In this document: one piece after another, positions 12,701 through 24,189 of the stretch
How positions within the stretch are numbered: position 1 is the first letter of the stretch
How the letters are laid out: every line of letters begins with the position of its first letter
NCBI RefSeq assembly: GCF_000003815.2
Contig: NC_049982.1
Coordinates: forward strand, 10,852,175-10,916,174
DNA length: 64,000 nucleotides
From: Branchiostoma floridae
Lineage: Eukaryota > Chordata > Leptocardii > Amphioxiformes > Branchiostomatidae
Reading direction: 5' to 3'
Position numbers and translations under genes: made by a program
The notes under the pieces: generated by a model
Database searches by the model: none
The model's input: only the letters and a program-made list of their open reading frames with translations
What the model was told of the DNA's origin: nothing

Positions 12701-13775
12701 TTTGGCTCACAATACACTTTTGCTGGCCTTTCTTTTTGTACTAGGTCGCTTGATTGACGGCACCCAGTACAAAAAGAAATGGACAGCAAAAGTGAACCAG
12801 AGAGCCTGCTATGGAGGCTGGCAGAATACGACTTAATTTGATGGCCTGTTATGTTGTATGTCTTGTTAAAAATTACTTGCGCGTAAGCTGAAAAATATTC
12901 TATATCACTGTTTTTTTAAAATACATGTTAAGATACGATTAAAATTATGCTTTTGCTTTACAGGTAATTGTGGACGAACTACCTGGTAAGTGAACCATCT
13001 CTATATCTCTTTGACAGTGCTTGCCTTAAGTGAAAATACTTGTTTAGAATCATGCATATTACATGGACAAACTTGTAGATTTTAATGGCTGATGATGAAA
13101 GCTCGCTTCCAGTTTTTGGTACCAGGGTAAAGCAAATTTCACCCAGGAAGTGATAATTTCTTCCTATCAATATACCTATTTGGTTTGTTGTACTGTCTTG
13201 ATCTAGGTGCTGATGGCATTACATGGTTGCTGATAGCCGGTGGGCTAATCGTGTTCGGTGTCCTGCTGATTGCAGTGTGTCTGCTGGTGGCCAAACGGGT
13301 CACCAAGCGGAAGGTGGTCCCTACTGCAGGTGAATAGCGCTGCTGTATACACAATGTCTGTGCATGAATTTATGTACAAAAGTTTGTGTTCGTGTGTGTG
13401 AATACATATCTGTCTGTGTTTGTCAATGGAAAATTGGTTTTACTTCAATGCACTTGTAAACACGTACATTTGTATTGTATGATACACAAGGTTTCTACAG
13501 TTCGGTATATAAATGATAGGTAACCAATGTTACCTCTCTTGCACACATCTCTGACATGGCAATTCTATATCAGAACAAGCTGTGAAATTAGTTGCAACAT
13601 ACATGTACTGATAATGTGCAATATTGATATTCCTTGCCCATGCCCAGTCCCTATTGACCAGAAGTACCAGCCGGCACCCACCCCTCTGCTCCACCCTACA
13701 GAGAACTTCTGCAACCCAAGCAAAGTCATCACTCCCTTCAAGGACCCAGCTGAAATGATGACCACAGTGTTATGA
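3784..13775 (+). CDS. Gla-EGF type I transmembrane protein
   Basis: Spliced model of 21 exons and about 1121 residues; exon sum 3366 nt. Residues 1-24 are a signal peptide (start MRLLKTIQ, then hydrophobic). Residues 41-56 match the vitamin K carboxylase recognition propeptide: F at -16, A -10, L -6, R -4 and R -1, with R-S-S-R as furin site. Residues 57-90 resemble a Gla domain, with the C-x4-C loop (C65, C70), Glu-rich [13 protein letters not shown] and a WNTERS stretch. Four cysteines follow, then two calcium-binding EGF modules (both start DINEC, about 124-204), two further Cys-rich modules (205-288), about 750 residues of unrecognised, possibly FN3-like ectodomain, one transmembrane helix (about 1045-1066) with a basic stop-transfer (AKRVTKRK), and a tail of about 50 residues. 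Family knowledge: Gla domains bind calcium and membranes after carboxylation. The full architecture matches no family I can name; vertebrate transmembrane Gla proteins (PRRG) lack EGF modules. Confidence 0.85.
4144..4217. repeat. 37-bp perfect tandem duplication
   Basis: Two identical abutting copies, 4144-4180 and 4181-4217, inside intron 1 of the Gla-EGF gene. Perfect identity suggests a recent duplication. Confidence 0.95.
9125..9758 (+). other. N-glycosylation-rich exon of the Gla-EGF gene
   Basis: A 634-nt exon, by far the largest of this gene (others are 22-220 nt). It begins with an FN3-like stretch ([20 protein letters not shown]), continues with a Cys pair, and then turns into a low-complexity segment of Asn, Gly, Thr and Ser with about twenty N-x-S/T sequons. 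A basic patch [11 protein letters not shown] in the middle offers R-x-x-R processing. Such a segment would form an extended glycosylated stalk; that role is inferred. Confidence 0.75.
12648..12831. repeat. foldback element in intron
   Basis: Left arm about 12648-12743 and right arm about 12764-12831 are imperfect inverted copies (the right arm reversed reads through tagcaggctctctgg and tttctttttgtac as the left arm does). It lies between the exon ending at 12621 and the mini-exon at 12964 and does not interrupt coding sequence. Confidence 0.7.
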
Positions 13776-16406
13776 TTTATCAAGAAGAATACTTGCTGTC
13801 TTTATCAGTATTATATGCTTAAGATTACTAACCCTGCAGGGATGAAATTCTACAACTTTTAAGTATGATCACGCATTTGTGAGGATCAATAATATGGAGG
13901 GATTGCACAACTATTTGTAGGAAAGCATATGGCCTCCTTCAGTCAATAGTGACCATGGTAAAATCCTAATTGATATCAGCCCTACAGTAAACTGTGGCTA
14001 AAGTCCTATACGAGAGTGACACATCTGTAAACTGACTCAGGTCTGTCGAGAGTTCTGTAGAAAAATGTACATGTAAATAATGTAAAGAGTTTTGATTTGA
14101 GATTCCAACATGTTAATAGAACAATCTACCTTCGGATTTCTTCAAAGTATATCTTCCTGAAACTTGTGGGGAAAAAAATATATGCTAGACTATTTTCTTT
14201 ATATGTCAATCAATGTATAAAAGAGTAATTGTACATGCAGTTAGAACATATACGAATAGACGGGAGGCTCAAAGATACTCATCTGTTGGGGAGAGAGAAC
14301 AGGGAAATAGAGGGAGATGCATGTTTAATGTCTGGGAGAAGAAATGGTATGAAGTAGCCTTGGTACCATCCGGAAAGTAGTTCGCTCTGATGTTTATTAT
14401 ATACTATATACGGTCGCTTCCCTGCTATTCCGTCTGGGAACCTTGACTTCTCTAACGTCTGGAATCGTCCAAATTTTGGATGAGTTAGCTGATTGGTCCC
14501 AGTTAATGAGCAAATTAAGGAATAGGTTCAAGGCCTCGTTGAACAGGCATTCCAACACCTGAAACGCCCTGTCCTCTTGTGGGTTTGACGTCATTGAACG
14601 TGCGCTCTAGAACCCATTACATCACCACCAAAAGGTTTGAATGCGCAGTTATCCAGATGGGTAGCTGAAGCGAACATAGGTGCAAACTACTGTAGGTATG
14701 AAAAGCCAACATGTATGTTGATCCCTTGCTTTCAGATAAGTTTGTTTGGAACATTGTTCGAATTCCTTGTTCCTATGTATGGGCTGGGATTCTTTTTTTA
14801 TCATGAACATAAAAAAAACACGTACAACAGAGACAAAGTTTTACCAATCAGTTCCTTGAATAGAAATCTATTTACAAACTCTTCGAAAATAGACAACAAT
14901 AACTCACAATTTAGTTTCCAAGTCAACCATTACATTGACAAATCTATTCTGCTTTGACTTCTACTAGCAAACACACACAAAATGCCTTAGCTCTCTTATG
15001 CTGTTAGTTTACCCAAGGACAAATATTACCTCCTTGGTATACAGGCCAATCTATAACCCAAGGAGATTACAATGTTGGACAGAGCTGCAATCACAACCAC
15101 ATTGAAAGTTCATTTTGAGACATGTAGAAATAATATGGGGGAAAAGCTACATCTTGACCACCTATTCTGCATCGTTATACTGTTAAAAAACATGTCTGAC
15201 AGTAATATGCGTCCTTTGACAACAAAATTGTAGATGGAAATGGCAGACGAGGCCCCATTATGAGGTGAAGTGTATGAACCAAGATGGTACATGTACAACA
15301 TGTATTTGACCCCAGATTTTAAATTTTAGACAGCAGAGACTTGAGTCATCATGAGGATTGGTCACTGTAATTCCTGATGCCATAATTGATTTCTTTTCAA
15401 TACACTGTACTAGGAACTGTTTACACTGAGTTGACTTGGTTTGACTTTGAACATCTTGAATTGTTCAGCTGGGTAAGAAATATTTTGTTTGATCTCAATG
15501 AATAACTGATTTGCTACATGGTACATGTACCAAGAAAACAAGCACTGCAAATAAAACACCATTAACAGTACAATAATAATAATAATCAATAACACACAGT
15601 AAATTTACATATGGAAAAGGACACAACATTATCTAAGAAATGTTATTTAGCATATGACACATTTAAATAATAACTAGTCCACCCTGAATTTGTATTCTGC
15701 GGGATAGATTATGTGATGAAAAGATATGTATAGTACCAACAAGCAAAGTACCAATTGAAATCCAGTGATAAAAACACTCGGTATGTGTGACAGAGGATAT
15801 AATCATGCAAATTTGGAACTCAAATTTAAAGCCACTCACAGATTGGAACAACACACTAAAAGCAACACTTGGTTCATCTACAGAGTATTATATACACATT
15901 TCCAACAACAGAATTTGCGATGCAATGTGACCAAACCATAACAACATGGTTATGCAGGTACAGAATGTTCTAATGAAGGACAGACAGGACATCTACTACC
16001 AAATCAACAGATTAAATATGCAAGAAAAAAAGTGATGCAAAACAACACATAATTGTTTTCATACATGCTAAAACAGTGGTGGTTAAAATATCTGCATGGA
16101 GTCATACCACTAAGAAACTTGCTAAAACACAGCTATTATTAATGTACAATTCTGATCATGGTATGGCACCTATCACTGTATCAGGCATCTAAACAGAAAA
16201 TCACACATAGCTTCTAATTCTTCCAAAAATGCATTATAAATATATTATACTTGATGAAATGCTTTCAGACAACAATAGAGGAAAGTAAAATAGACAAAGT
16301 TAAAGAAAGGTGATGACAAAGACACACCAATCAAACATATGAAATCATGACATTTGAACTGATAGCTGCCTACATCATTTTGAAGTTGTAAGTAGAGTGG
16401 TCCGCG
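13776..16406. other. convergent 3' region between two genes
   Basis: This interval separates the stop codon of the Gla-EGF gene (+) from that of the elongase on the opposite strand, so it holds both 3' UTRs. It is AT-rich and has no frame with coding character. A minus-strand frame at 14397-14594 looks slightly protein-like but has no start context, splice partner or recognised domain. Confidence 0.5.
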
Positions 16407-19400
16407 TTATTGCGCGTACGCGCCTGGTTGGGTGGATCGTCGTCGTAGATTGTAGCGCTTCTGTTCAGGCCTGGCAGCCGCCGGTGCCTCTGATCGTCGC
16501 CCTCGCTTCTTCTTCGCATCCTGAAGGAACAGCAAAACAAGATGTCCGAAGTGTTAAGGATGGATTCACTTCTGCAATAACTCTTCATGTCATCTACATT
16601 TACATCTACATGTCAACCTGAATCAGACAGTAAGATGACAGAGAAGAGGTGAACATTACTCTAGAATGATGTATGTGTATTTGAAAAGGAAACCTGCAGT
16701 TTCAAACACACATTAGACTACATTAGTATTTATCATGATGCATTTTTTAAAACATCTCCTGCTTCTGCTTTACACGTCAATGATAAAGCATACAAGGTAC
16801 AATTGTACCTGCTCCTAGAATGGCAGTTCCAGGTGAAAATGGTGTCAACATCAATGACAACATTTTCTGTCAATACTACTTTGCTACAACCATTACAAGA
16901 AATGCCAAAATTTTCTGACTTCTTGCACCTTCTAGACATTCTTATTTTAGAGAGGTTGTTTATTAATCTAATATTGATACAGTGGATTCCAATTATTCGT
17001 ATTACGCCTTTTTGGATAATTCGGGTAATTGGATAGAATTTCGAAATCCCAAAACATTTGCCATTCATTCTACTGTTTAGAACATCGCAGAATTGGATAA
17101 CCCACGGTCTCAAACTTCGGGTTTTTGGATAGAATTACGTCAGGTCACACAAATTAAAAATGGGAAAATATGCCCTAAAACTCACAAAATGAGTCCAAAG
17201 GTAACTAGTAAATGTATGTATAAAGGTGTAAAGCCATGTAAAGGACCGTAAGAAAGTTACATTCCACAGAAAATCTAGCCGATAGCGCTGTGCTAGCGTG
17301 CGAACATTTGGAGTTAGGCGCCATTTTGTTAGGTTGCCGCAAGGTATGATGGGCGAACGTCATGGGAACGTCAACACGCTTTTGAGTTCATATTTCCCCT
17401 TCAGACAACGTCTAAACTTGGTTTACCCTACAAAAATGTGTTTTTTCATATCCACTGTCTCATTAATTGAGCTGATTTCGGCTGCGCTGCGTAGATTTAC
17501 AACAACGCACGTAATGCAACAGGGGTGTGATTTCGCAATGACCTATCTTGCGCATTGAATGGCGGGATATCTCAACCCACGCGCCGCCATTTTAAATGTT
17601 TTGAATGTGAATTTTTTCCGTCTTCCACCGCGAAAGACGTAAATTTCAGAGTAATTTGTGGACACAAGTTGTAGACAAGAAGGTGAAGAGTTTATCACTC
17701 TCCAATATCGTTGTTTTAACTTAAAATTATGAAAGTAACGTCATATTCTCCGGCATACGAGCGGAGCCATGTTCGTCTTTGTTTTGGTATGCCGCCAAAT
17801 TGCCGACGCACGGCTGTGCGAGTCAAGCGTACTTTTCCACATGTGCATTTAGCCACTGATTTGAACTCTTTATTAGATCAAGCATCTCACAGAAATCGCA
17901 CAGTATCGGAACATATGATTAAAGTTTTGTAAACGGAGTTCCGTATCGTTAGAGTGGTAACCTCTATGAGCGTCTGTGTGTTATGTTTGCCTATTGGTTT
18001 TCAAAACTACACCCCTCCCCAACCAATGCCGCTAAAGCTGGTCATATAGCCAACTTCGGACTCTAGAATAGGCCGGATAATTGGATAAAATGCCCAGACA
18101 AATAGGCGATACAATAAAGCGGATTCCACTGTATTTACATCCCTAGTTCTACATAGTTCAGCATTGTTACACTGTGTTTAAGCAACTATAGTATATGCAC
18201 TTTGCAGCAATGCACTTGCCCATGTAAGCCTTGCATAATTTAGCAATACCTGAGAACGAAAGTCAACCATTTCTTTCAAGTTTACATGGACAAGTGCACA
18301 AAAAGCCTTCATGCGTGCCATAACCGTGAGCTCTGTGCCAGTATTAAGTCCCTGCTATGGAAAATGGGTTTGCAAGACAATGCCAAGGCATTTCTCAACC
18401 AGTACAGTGTTATCAGTTCTTGCACCGCTGTTAGAATTTGTCTACATGTAATATTGACTTTCCTGATCCTGTGTAAGAAAAATTTTTGCAGCGCACTACC
18501 TATAGCCAACCTAACATGCACCAGCGATTTGTGAAAAGTCGTGCTAAAAAGACAACCAACTACCAGTTGAATAGATGTACTTTGGTAGTTGTGGCCTTGG
18601 TCGCGTTCAGTTCTTTTTCTGTTTCCTTTTCTGTGAGCATATAGGAAAAACAAAACAAGAACAGAAAACAACACGTGATTTATGGATTGATGTAAATCAG
18701 AGAAAACAACATCACCAAAGAGAATCCTATGTACACATTAAAGGAAGTTATTTTGCATCTGATCTGGAGGAGACTTCGAACAAATTCAAGCGCAGATATT
18801 CTATGAGTCATAAAGCATACTGATACAGTGACTTGAACAAATTTAGGAAATCTGACTAAACATTCCAGATAGTTCAAATTTCAAGTTAAGAGCTACCTTC
18901 TTGGGCAATGATACATTATCATTACATGTTTTGTGGAAAGTTTAAAAGGATATGTATTGGAATTATACATGTTTTTATAGCGTGTGCTTTACTGCTTGAA
19001 ACCAGTGATGTGGAGTGTGCCACCTGAACAACAGTAAATGAACTTCAGGTCTGTTATGATCCTAAGGTAGACAGGTGTTCAAGCCCTCTTTTCCTTCCTC
19101 ATTATCATATCACTGAGGATATTAAGGCTAGTAAAACTGCTATTTGTCTGGCATGTTTTGTAAGATGAAGGGTCACTTCACTTGAAGGGCATTAAAAAAC
19201 AACTTTCTTCACTGTCAGAGTCAATAGCACAAGTACATGCGTACATGGTTCAAGGCAAAACAAAGGTGTAAGCGAAGTACTCAGTGCTACTTACCACGTA
19301 TGTCTCGTTGTAGAAGTTGCCAAAAAGCATGATGTGGGAGATTCCATACAGGATCAGCGCTGTGTTGTACTGGTTGGGGAAGCCACAAGACACGTAGATC

Positions 19401-22400
19401 GCCACAGAGGTGTGGACTACAATAGCCAGGAACTGGATCTGAAGGAAAACACAGGGTGTGAAACATTACACTGCTGTTTACACCATACTGCCCTGGCTTC
19501 CTATGCATCACATACAACAGTTGGTACTGTAATACACGAGGTAGCAAAGATTAATGTTGCTTTATATCATCTTGCTGCTGTTAAGTAAGATCACAAATCA
19601 AATTCACTTGTAATGAAATCACTCAAAATTAAAGTGCATCATTCTGGTCTACTCCCTTTTTTGGAAGACATAAAGAGACCCAGGACAAAGGAATGAGAGA
19701 ATAAATTCTAAACAGATCCATAAGTTTGTTGTAGTTGAGACCAAATTCATCTAGTAGCTTTCTTAACTTCAAAATTCTTAACTTTAAATCCTACCATGCT
19801 ACTGTAAATGCATTTAAGTTTGCGTTAGAGGGAAACTGGAGTGGTCACGGCAATTTTAAGTTCACGGTAGTGCCATACAGTGTAGTCACATACTGTAATG
19901 GATTTTTGTGGCGGTTTTAAGTTCACGGTATATAAGGCTGCCTAGCGAAAACCGTGAACATAAAACTGCTACGAACATTTCTGCATTTACAGTATCTAAG
20001 TGTTATCTAGTCCGCCACTAAGAGAGCACCTGAGAGTCTTACCAGCTGCAGGGTGGTGAGGTAACGTTTCCACCACAGGTAGGGCTGCATTCTGGGCCCC
20101 ACAGCGGCCAGCAGGTAGTATGCATACATCGCCACATGGATGAAGGAGTTCAGGGTGGCTGAGAAGTACGCTATCAGAAAAGCATTTAATGGTCAGAAGT
20201 AAAAACAATAAATATTACAGGACAAATGATTTTTCTTGATATGGTCTTGGAAAAAAAGTTGTATGAATCAGTCAAACAAAATACATGGTTGCAGGCTGAA
20301 TAAAGAGGTTCAGTAGCTTGAACTATGCGGCTCAAGTTGTCTTACTGAGGGATGACTGAGGTGCGATAGATGTCGGGTAGCTGAGGAATGGGTCCACTCT
20401 GCTACATACAAAACATTGTAGTTAGCTACAATAGTTTATTTATCAGACAGTTGATGGAAGACTGTGAAGAAACTTACATTCTCCTCCAGGGATCCAGCGC
20501 ACTCCTACGAACCACAACATTGGCATGGTGGCGTGGTGATACACGTGCAGGAAAGAGACTTGGCTGGTCTTCTTACGCAGGATGAACACCACCTAGTGTA
20601 CACATCCACACAAAATGAGTCCATGTTTTAGTGGTGACAATTTAGAACCCCTACTACAAAGGACAACGAAACTACAAACTTTTTCACCACTTTAGAGCTG
20701 CGTCTATGTGTGCATGTGTTTTGTATTGAGCACATATAGAGAATATGCCAGTGTAACTGTGTAATGTTGCACTGTTCTTATTTTGACAGTTCTTCATGGC
20801 TTGAGCAACAACAAGGCTTTCAATTCACCATTAATATTTTTAGGAATAAACAAGTTCTCTTCGACGGATCAAGAGAAAACCAAAACCTATTCAATAGGGT
20901 AAAGTCTGGCAAGAACTTCTGTTTAAACTGTTCATGCGGTACTTACTGTATCCATCAGCTCCACAAGCTTGGAGAGGAAGAACATGTAACATGCCCCAGC
21001 CAGCTGGAAAATAAACAGTTTGTCAATATTTTGCATCATTCAGCCAACTCAGTGTGACATTACCTTACAAATGGCGTTGCCCAATCTCTCTGTTTTTTTA
21101 GAGAAAATGTAGTTGAGTAAGGAGCAACTTTAAGCTACAAAAACTACTACCTTTTGGACTCTATATATACTACTCTATTCTACCTTTGATTAGTTTGAAG
21201 GTGTTATACTGTAAGTCTCTTTATTTCCGGGGTGTTTTTAGATTCGCGGTATTCGGGGAGACCTTCGTGCCGCGAATCTACTTCTCCGCGGATGTGTTTG
21301 GTGCAAATGTGCCCCCCTCCCCAAATTCACGGCCGACCTCGAGATACTAGTAAGATAAAAGCAAGGAGTGATGCAAAAACAACACACATGCGATCATGTA
21401 AACGATATCAAAATTTTATTCAAAGTATACATATGTACACGAATAATGCCTGGCTTCATTATTTAGTTACTTCTTACAAAGAACAGTAAAGGAAAATACA
21501 AAATCGGCCGCATACCGCGTGCCGAAAAAAAAAAAAAAATTTACGAGGCCACGCGCAGCATTCTCGTAACATCGGATCACTTTGAAGTTCTATTCCAGCG
21601 CCAATGTCTTCTTCCATAACTTCGGTTTACACTCAATCATATTCGTACTGAAATATAGCTGCCGATGACCACTGTTTGATTCACAGAATTCGAAAATGCA
21701 AAGCTACAAAGTTGTCTGAAACCTCTATCGCCATACTTTCCTTTGTTCTTGACGAGCTTGGCTTGGAATCAAAACACTGAGAAAAAGACCAAAAAATCAT
21801 GCCTACAGTTTCTATAAAATGTTCCCTCTATGCTCCAGTTGTCAACCAACCTGTATTTGACCTTTTTATTCCTGAATCGATGTTTGCACTTCCATAGAAA
21901 GACTCTTTTAAACAACCGAAAACTGACGCTTCTACAAGCTTGTTGTGACTCGCTTGGGATTTCCCAAGCAGCATGGGCGAACACTTTCTTTAAAGAAAAT
22001 ACAAACACTTTTTCTTGTCAAATGAATAAAGAATAAAATCACACGCTCCTTAAATATGTGTACCTTTTAATCATACAACATATGTGATAAATAGTTGTGC
22101 ATTTTTGTATGGTTAAATTAGAGCACAATTGCACTGCACGTAGCATTTTCACCCATACTATAATCGACTGTCCTGATGACCCTACATGACCTCCAAGGCG
22201 CCATCTTGCCAATCCGTGCCGCCGTCAGAACTAAACACAAACTTGCCAATTTCTCCTTGATTTCTCGCTAATTAACATTGTCTCAGCATTTTCGAGATTT
22301 TCTTGACCATACAAAAGTGAAATACTACGCAAATGATTAATATTGCCTTGCCGACTGTCGGTAAATTCGCCGAAAAAAATTGTTCAACCCACGTGTTATT

Positions 22401-23505
22401 GCGCGTAAACTTGCGCTAGCGCTAAGTACTCGGTCGCGAACTCTTTTTCCCACACATCGTCCACCGCGAATCTGAAGACAGTGCGGATTGGTCATTTGAC
22501 CAAAACCGCGGATTTTAGGCGCCGCGGATCTAAAGAGACTTACAGTATTATCATTCATAAGTAGCCTAAAACTTTGCATAAAATGTTCACACTCTGTGAC
22601 TACGGTAACTACTCCCTACCCTGGTGGCATTCTGGTCCTGACTGTAGTCCACAGGCTGGCAGACTAGGCTGAACCCGGGGTTCAGGAAGGTGGTCATCAG
22701 GAACTGCAGGGAAGCAGGATGACACAAAAGCTATAAAACACATTTCTTGAAGAATCCTAAACCCTGATACATACGTCATGTCGTACAGGTAAATTTTATC
22801 TGATCAAACTTACAAACTGTAGAATCAAATTGCCACACTGGAAAAAAAAAACAACTTCCTCGATAATAAGAAGTTAAGATCGAAGCTTATACATTAAATC
22901 TACATATCCCCATGTTATATCACATCAGCAGCAATCATGATGTGTACTGATATGTACCTCGTAAAAGATGTACCCATTCCAGACTACGAGGACACCGTTA
23001 TACAGCGCCATGAACCAGCGCAGGTCGAAAGGCTTTCTCTTGGCCATGAACTTGGGGCCCTGCCACACGAACAAGAGGTAGAGAAGCACCAGGCCATAGG
23101 TGAGCAGGGGAGAACTGATGAATGGCAAGTCTTTGGTCCTTGGGTCTGGAAATAATGCAAAAGAATTTATGAATTTTTGTCACAGCATAAATTCTTGATG
23201 GAAATACATGTACTTAATTCAATGCAGCATAAATATCAGGTCTGGTGGGAATGGTTGCCACAACAATGTTTTCAATCGATGCCTTTGTAAAACACTTATC
23301 TTGATATAAAAAATTATTTTGTATTTCCTTTAGCTTGCAGTCTGAGTACAGAAGTTGCTGTGCTATGTTTTGAGCCAGTAAAGCTTCATTATCTCTTTTC
23401 TACAGAAATATTCCTAACACCAGTAACAGTGAGAAATACCTACTCACCTGAAGTGGACTCTGCCCACTCGTGGAATGCTGTAAGTCTTTCTACTAAGGCT
23501 GCCAT
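16407..23505 (-). CDS. very-long-chain fatty acid elongase, ELOVL4-like (paralog A)
   Basis: Eight coding exons (minus strand, 5' to 3'): 23448-23505, 22958-23145, 22620-22703, 20947-21003, 20478-20592, 20043-20170, 19295-19438, 16407-16520; 295 residues. ELO enzymes are multi-pass ER membrane condensing enzymes that join malonyl-CoA to long acyl-CoA, the first step of the elongation cycle. Visible family marks: the histidine box in [15 protein letters not shown] (about residue 145), the preceding [15 protein letters not shown], the later [19 protein letters not shown], and [13 protein letters not shown]. The length is normal for the family. Start codon: GTCATCATGG, 13 nt after an acceptor, so a non-coding first exon is expected upstream. 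The C-terminus is basic (DAKKKRGRR) but ends AYAQ, without a KKxx ER-retrieval signal. ELOVL4 rather than ELOVL2/5 or 1/7 is the best subfamily guess; it needs a tree. Confidence 0.93.
16980..18131. mobile_element. non-autonomous TA-target DNA transposon (CAGTGGAATCC ends)
   Basis: A 1152-bp element flanked by TA on both sides (16978-16979 and 18132-18133). The left end reads CAGTGGATTCCAATTATT; the reversed right end reads CAGTGGAATCCGCTTTATT. Both subterminal regions contain copies of ttggataa. TA duplication and CAGT ends fit the Tc1/mariner superfamily, perhaps the pogo/Tigger branch. No transposase frame is visible. It lies in the last intron of elongase paralog A. Confidence 0.75.
18195..18220. 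repeat. short repeat shared with 28943-28968
   Basis: The string ctttgcagcaatgcacttg occurs here and at 28943-28968, in introns of the two elongase genes. Looser matches (caccagcga, gcatgcacca) follow in both places within a few hundred bases. This is probably two copies of an interspersed repeat rather than a remnant of the gene duplication. Confidence 0.5.
19802..19992. mobile_element. MITE, 191 bp, TA target
   Basis: Flanked by TA (19800-19801, 19993-19994). Both ends read CTGTAAATGCA in inverted orientation. The interior contains inverted gttcacggta / accgtgaac motifs. No coding capacity. It lies in an intron of elongase paralog A. Confidence 0.8.
21209..22545. mobile_element. non-autonomous TA-target DNA transposon, 1.3 kb
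   Basis: A 1337-bp element flanked by TA (21207-21208, 22546-22547). The two ends are perfect 15-bp inverted repeats, CTGTAAGTCTCTTTA. Next to each end lie GC-rich gattcgcgg-like subterminal motifs. It contains a poly-A run near 21525 and no long frame, so it cannot encode its own transposase. The ends resemble those of the 191-bp MITE at 19802 (CTGTAA), suggesting a common enzyme. It lies in an intron of elongase paralog A. Confidence 0.82.
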
Positions 23506-23568
23506 GATGACTTCCTGTTACACACAGAAAATCAGTTATTGACACAACAGTGGAACAAGAACACAAAA

Positions 23569-23708
23569 CCTAATCTCCAATCAGATCCAGCATGGCATAA
23601 GACATTAACATAAGCTGGGGAATTTACTCCTCTGCCAGGTAAACTCCTTCCCCTGCTTATGTTACTGTCTAAACTGTCTTATGCCACGCAGGATCTGCTT
23701 GGAGATTA
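23569..23708. repeat. foldback repeat, about 140 bp
   Basis: The left arm (about 23569-23603, with gcatggcataagaca) and the right arm (about 23675-23708, with tgtcttatgcc and ggatctgcttggagatta) are inverted copies with a few mismatches; an inner stem (cataagctgggg / cccctgcttatg) extends it. Hairpin MITE type. It lies just upstream of the first coding exon of elongase paralog A. Confidence 0.75.
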
Positions 23709-24189
23709 CACAAAACCAACTGATGACCCACTTTCTGGTACAGTAACACCATGTTGTTCTTGCCATAAATAGCAAGGCCAGTCAAGAGCCTATACATTAC
23801 AACACTTGAGAGTCGGGCAGTACAGGTACAGTCAGAGGATGACCACAACACCACCGGATTGACGGAGTGGCAGAGAGCCTGCACACCTATGGCTATGGCC
23901 TGACACAACAAGAGACACGACTATATATACTCCACCTTCCAGCGTGCTAGCGGAACTCCTATAGAGGTAGTAGGGGTTGGATAAGGTAACGAGAATACTT
24001 ATAGAAAGGAACAGTCTCAAAATGTCAACATAATTGTGCATGTACATGTATTTTATTTCAATGCAAAAACAATTTTATACTAGCGCTGTATTCCTGCTAA
24101 TAACTAAATAATCCTTGTTGCAAAATGATATAGAAATGTGCACAGTTCTTACAAGAAGACCTCTCCATCAATAAAATGAGCTTGCAGAC

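Larger units (their letters stand above)
3784..13775 (+). other. exon map of the Gla-EGF gene
   Basis: Coding exons: 3784-3857, 4524-4704, 5034-5148, 5404-5523, 5976-6098, 6378-6512, 6900-7016, 7304-7452, 7705-7822, 7995-8145, 8470-8689, 9125-9758, 10121-10332, 10606-10714, 11030-11175, 11364-11548, 11921-12041, 12439-12621, 12964-12985, 13207-13329, 13648-13775. Phases match at every junction. The two EGF exons are both phase 1-1, as is usual for shuffled EGF modules. The least certain boundary is the acceptor of exon 2: 4524 and 4536 both preserve phase 2, and the polypyrimidine tract there is weak. The 22-nt exon at 12964 is a true mini-exon with good acceptor and donor. Stop is TGA at 13773-13775. 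5' UTR exons were not identified. Confidence 0.8.

Noticed and set aside
14397-14594. Possible transposon-derived minus-strand frame
   Set aside because: Reads slightly protein-like but has no catalytic motif, terminal repeats or second copy in the window.
16370-16588. 72-codon minus-strand frame over the last exon of elongase A
   Set aside because: Splice phase requires the neighbouring frame (starting DAKKKRGRR, stop at 16407), so this frame is a shadow.
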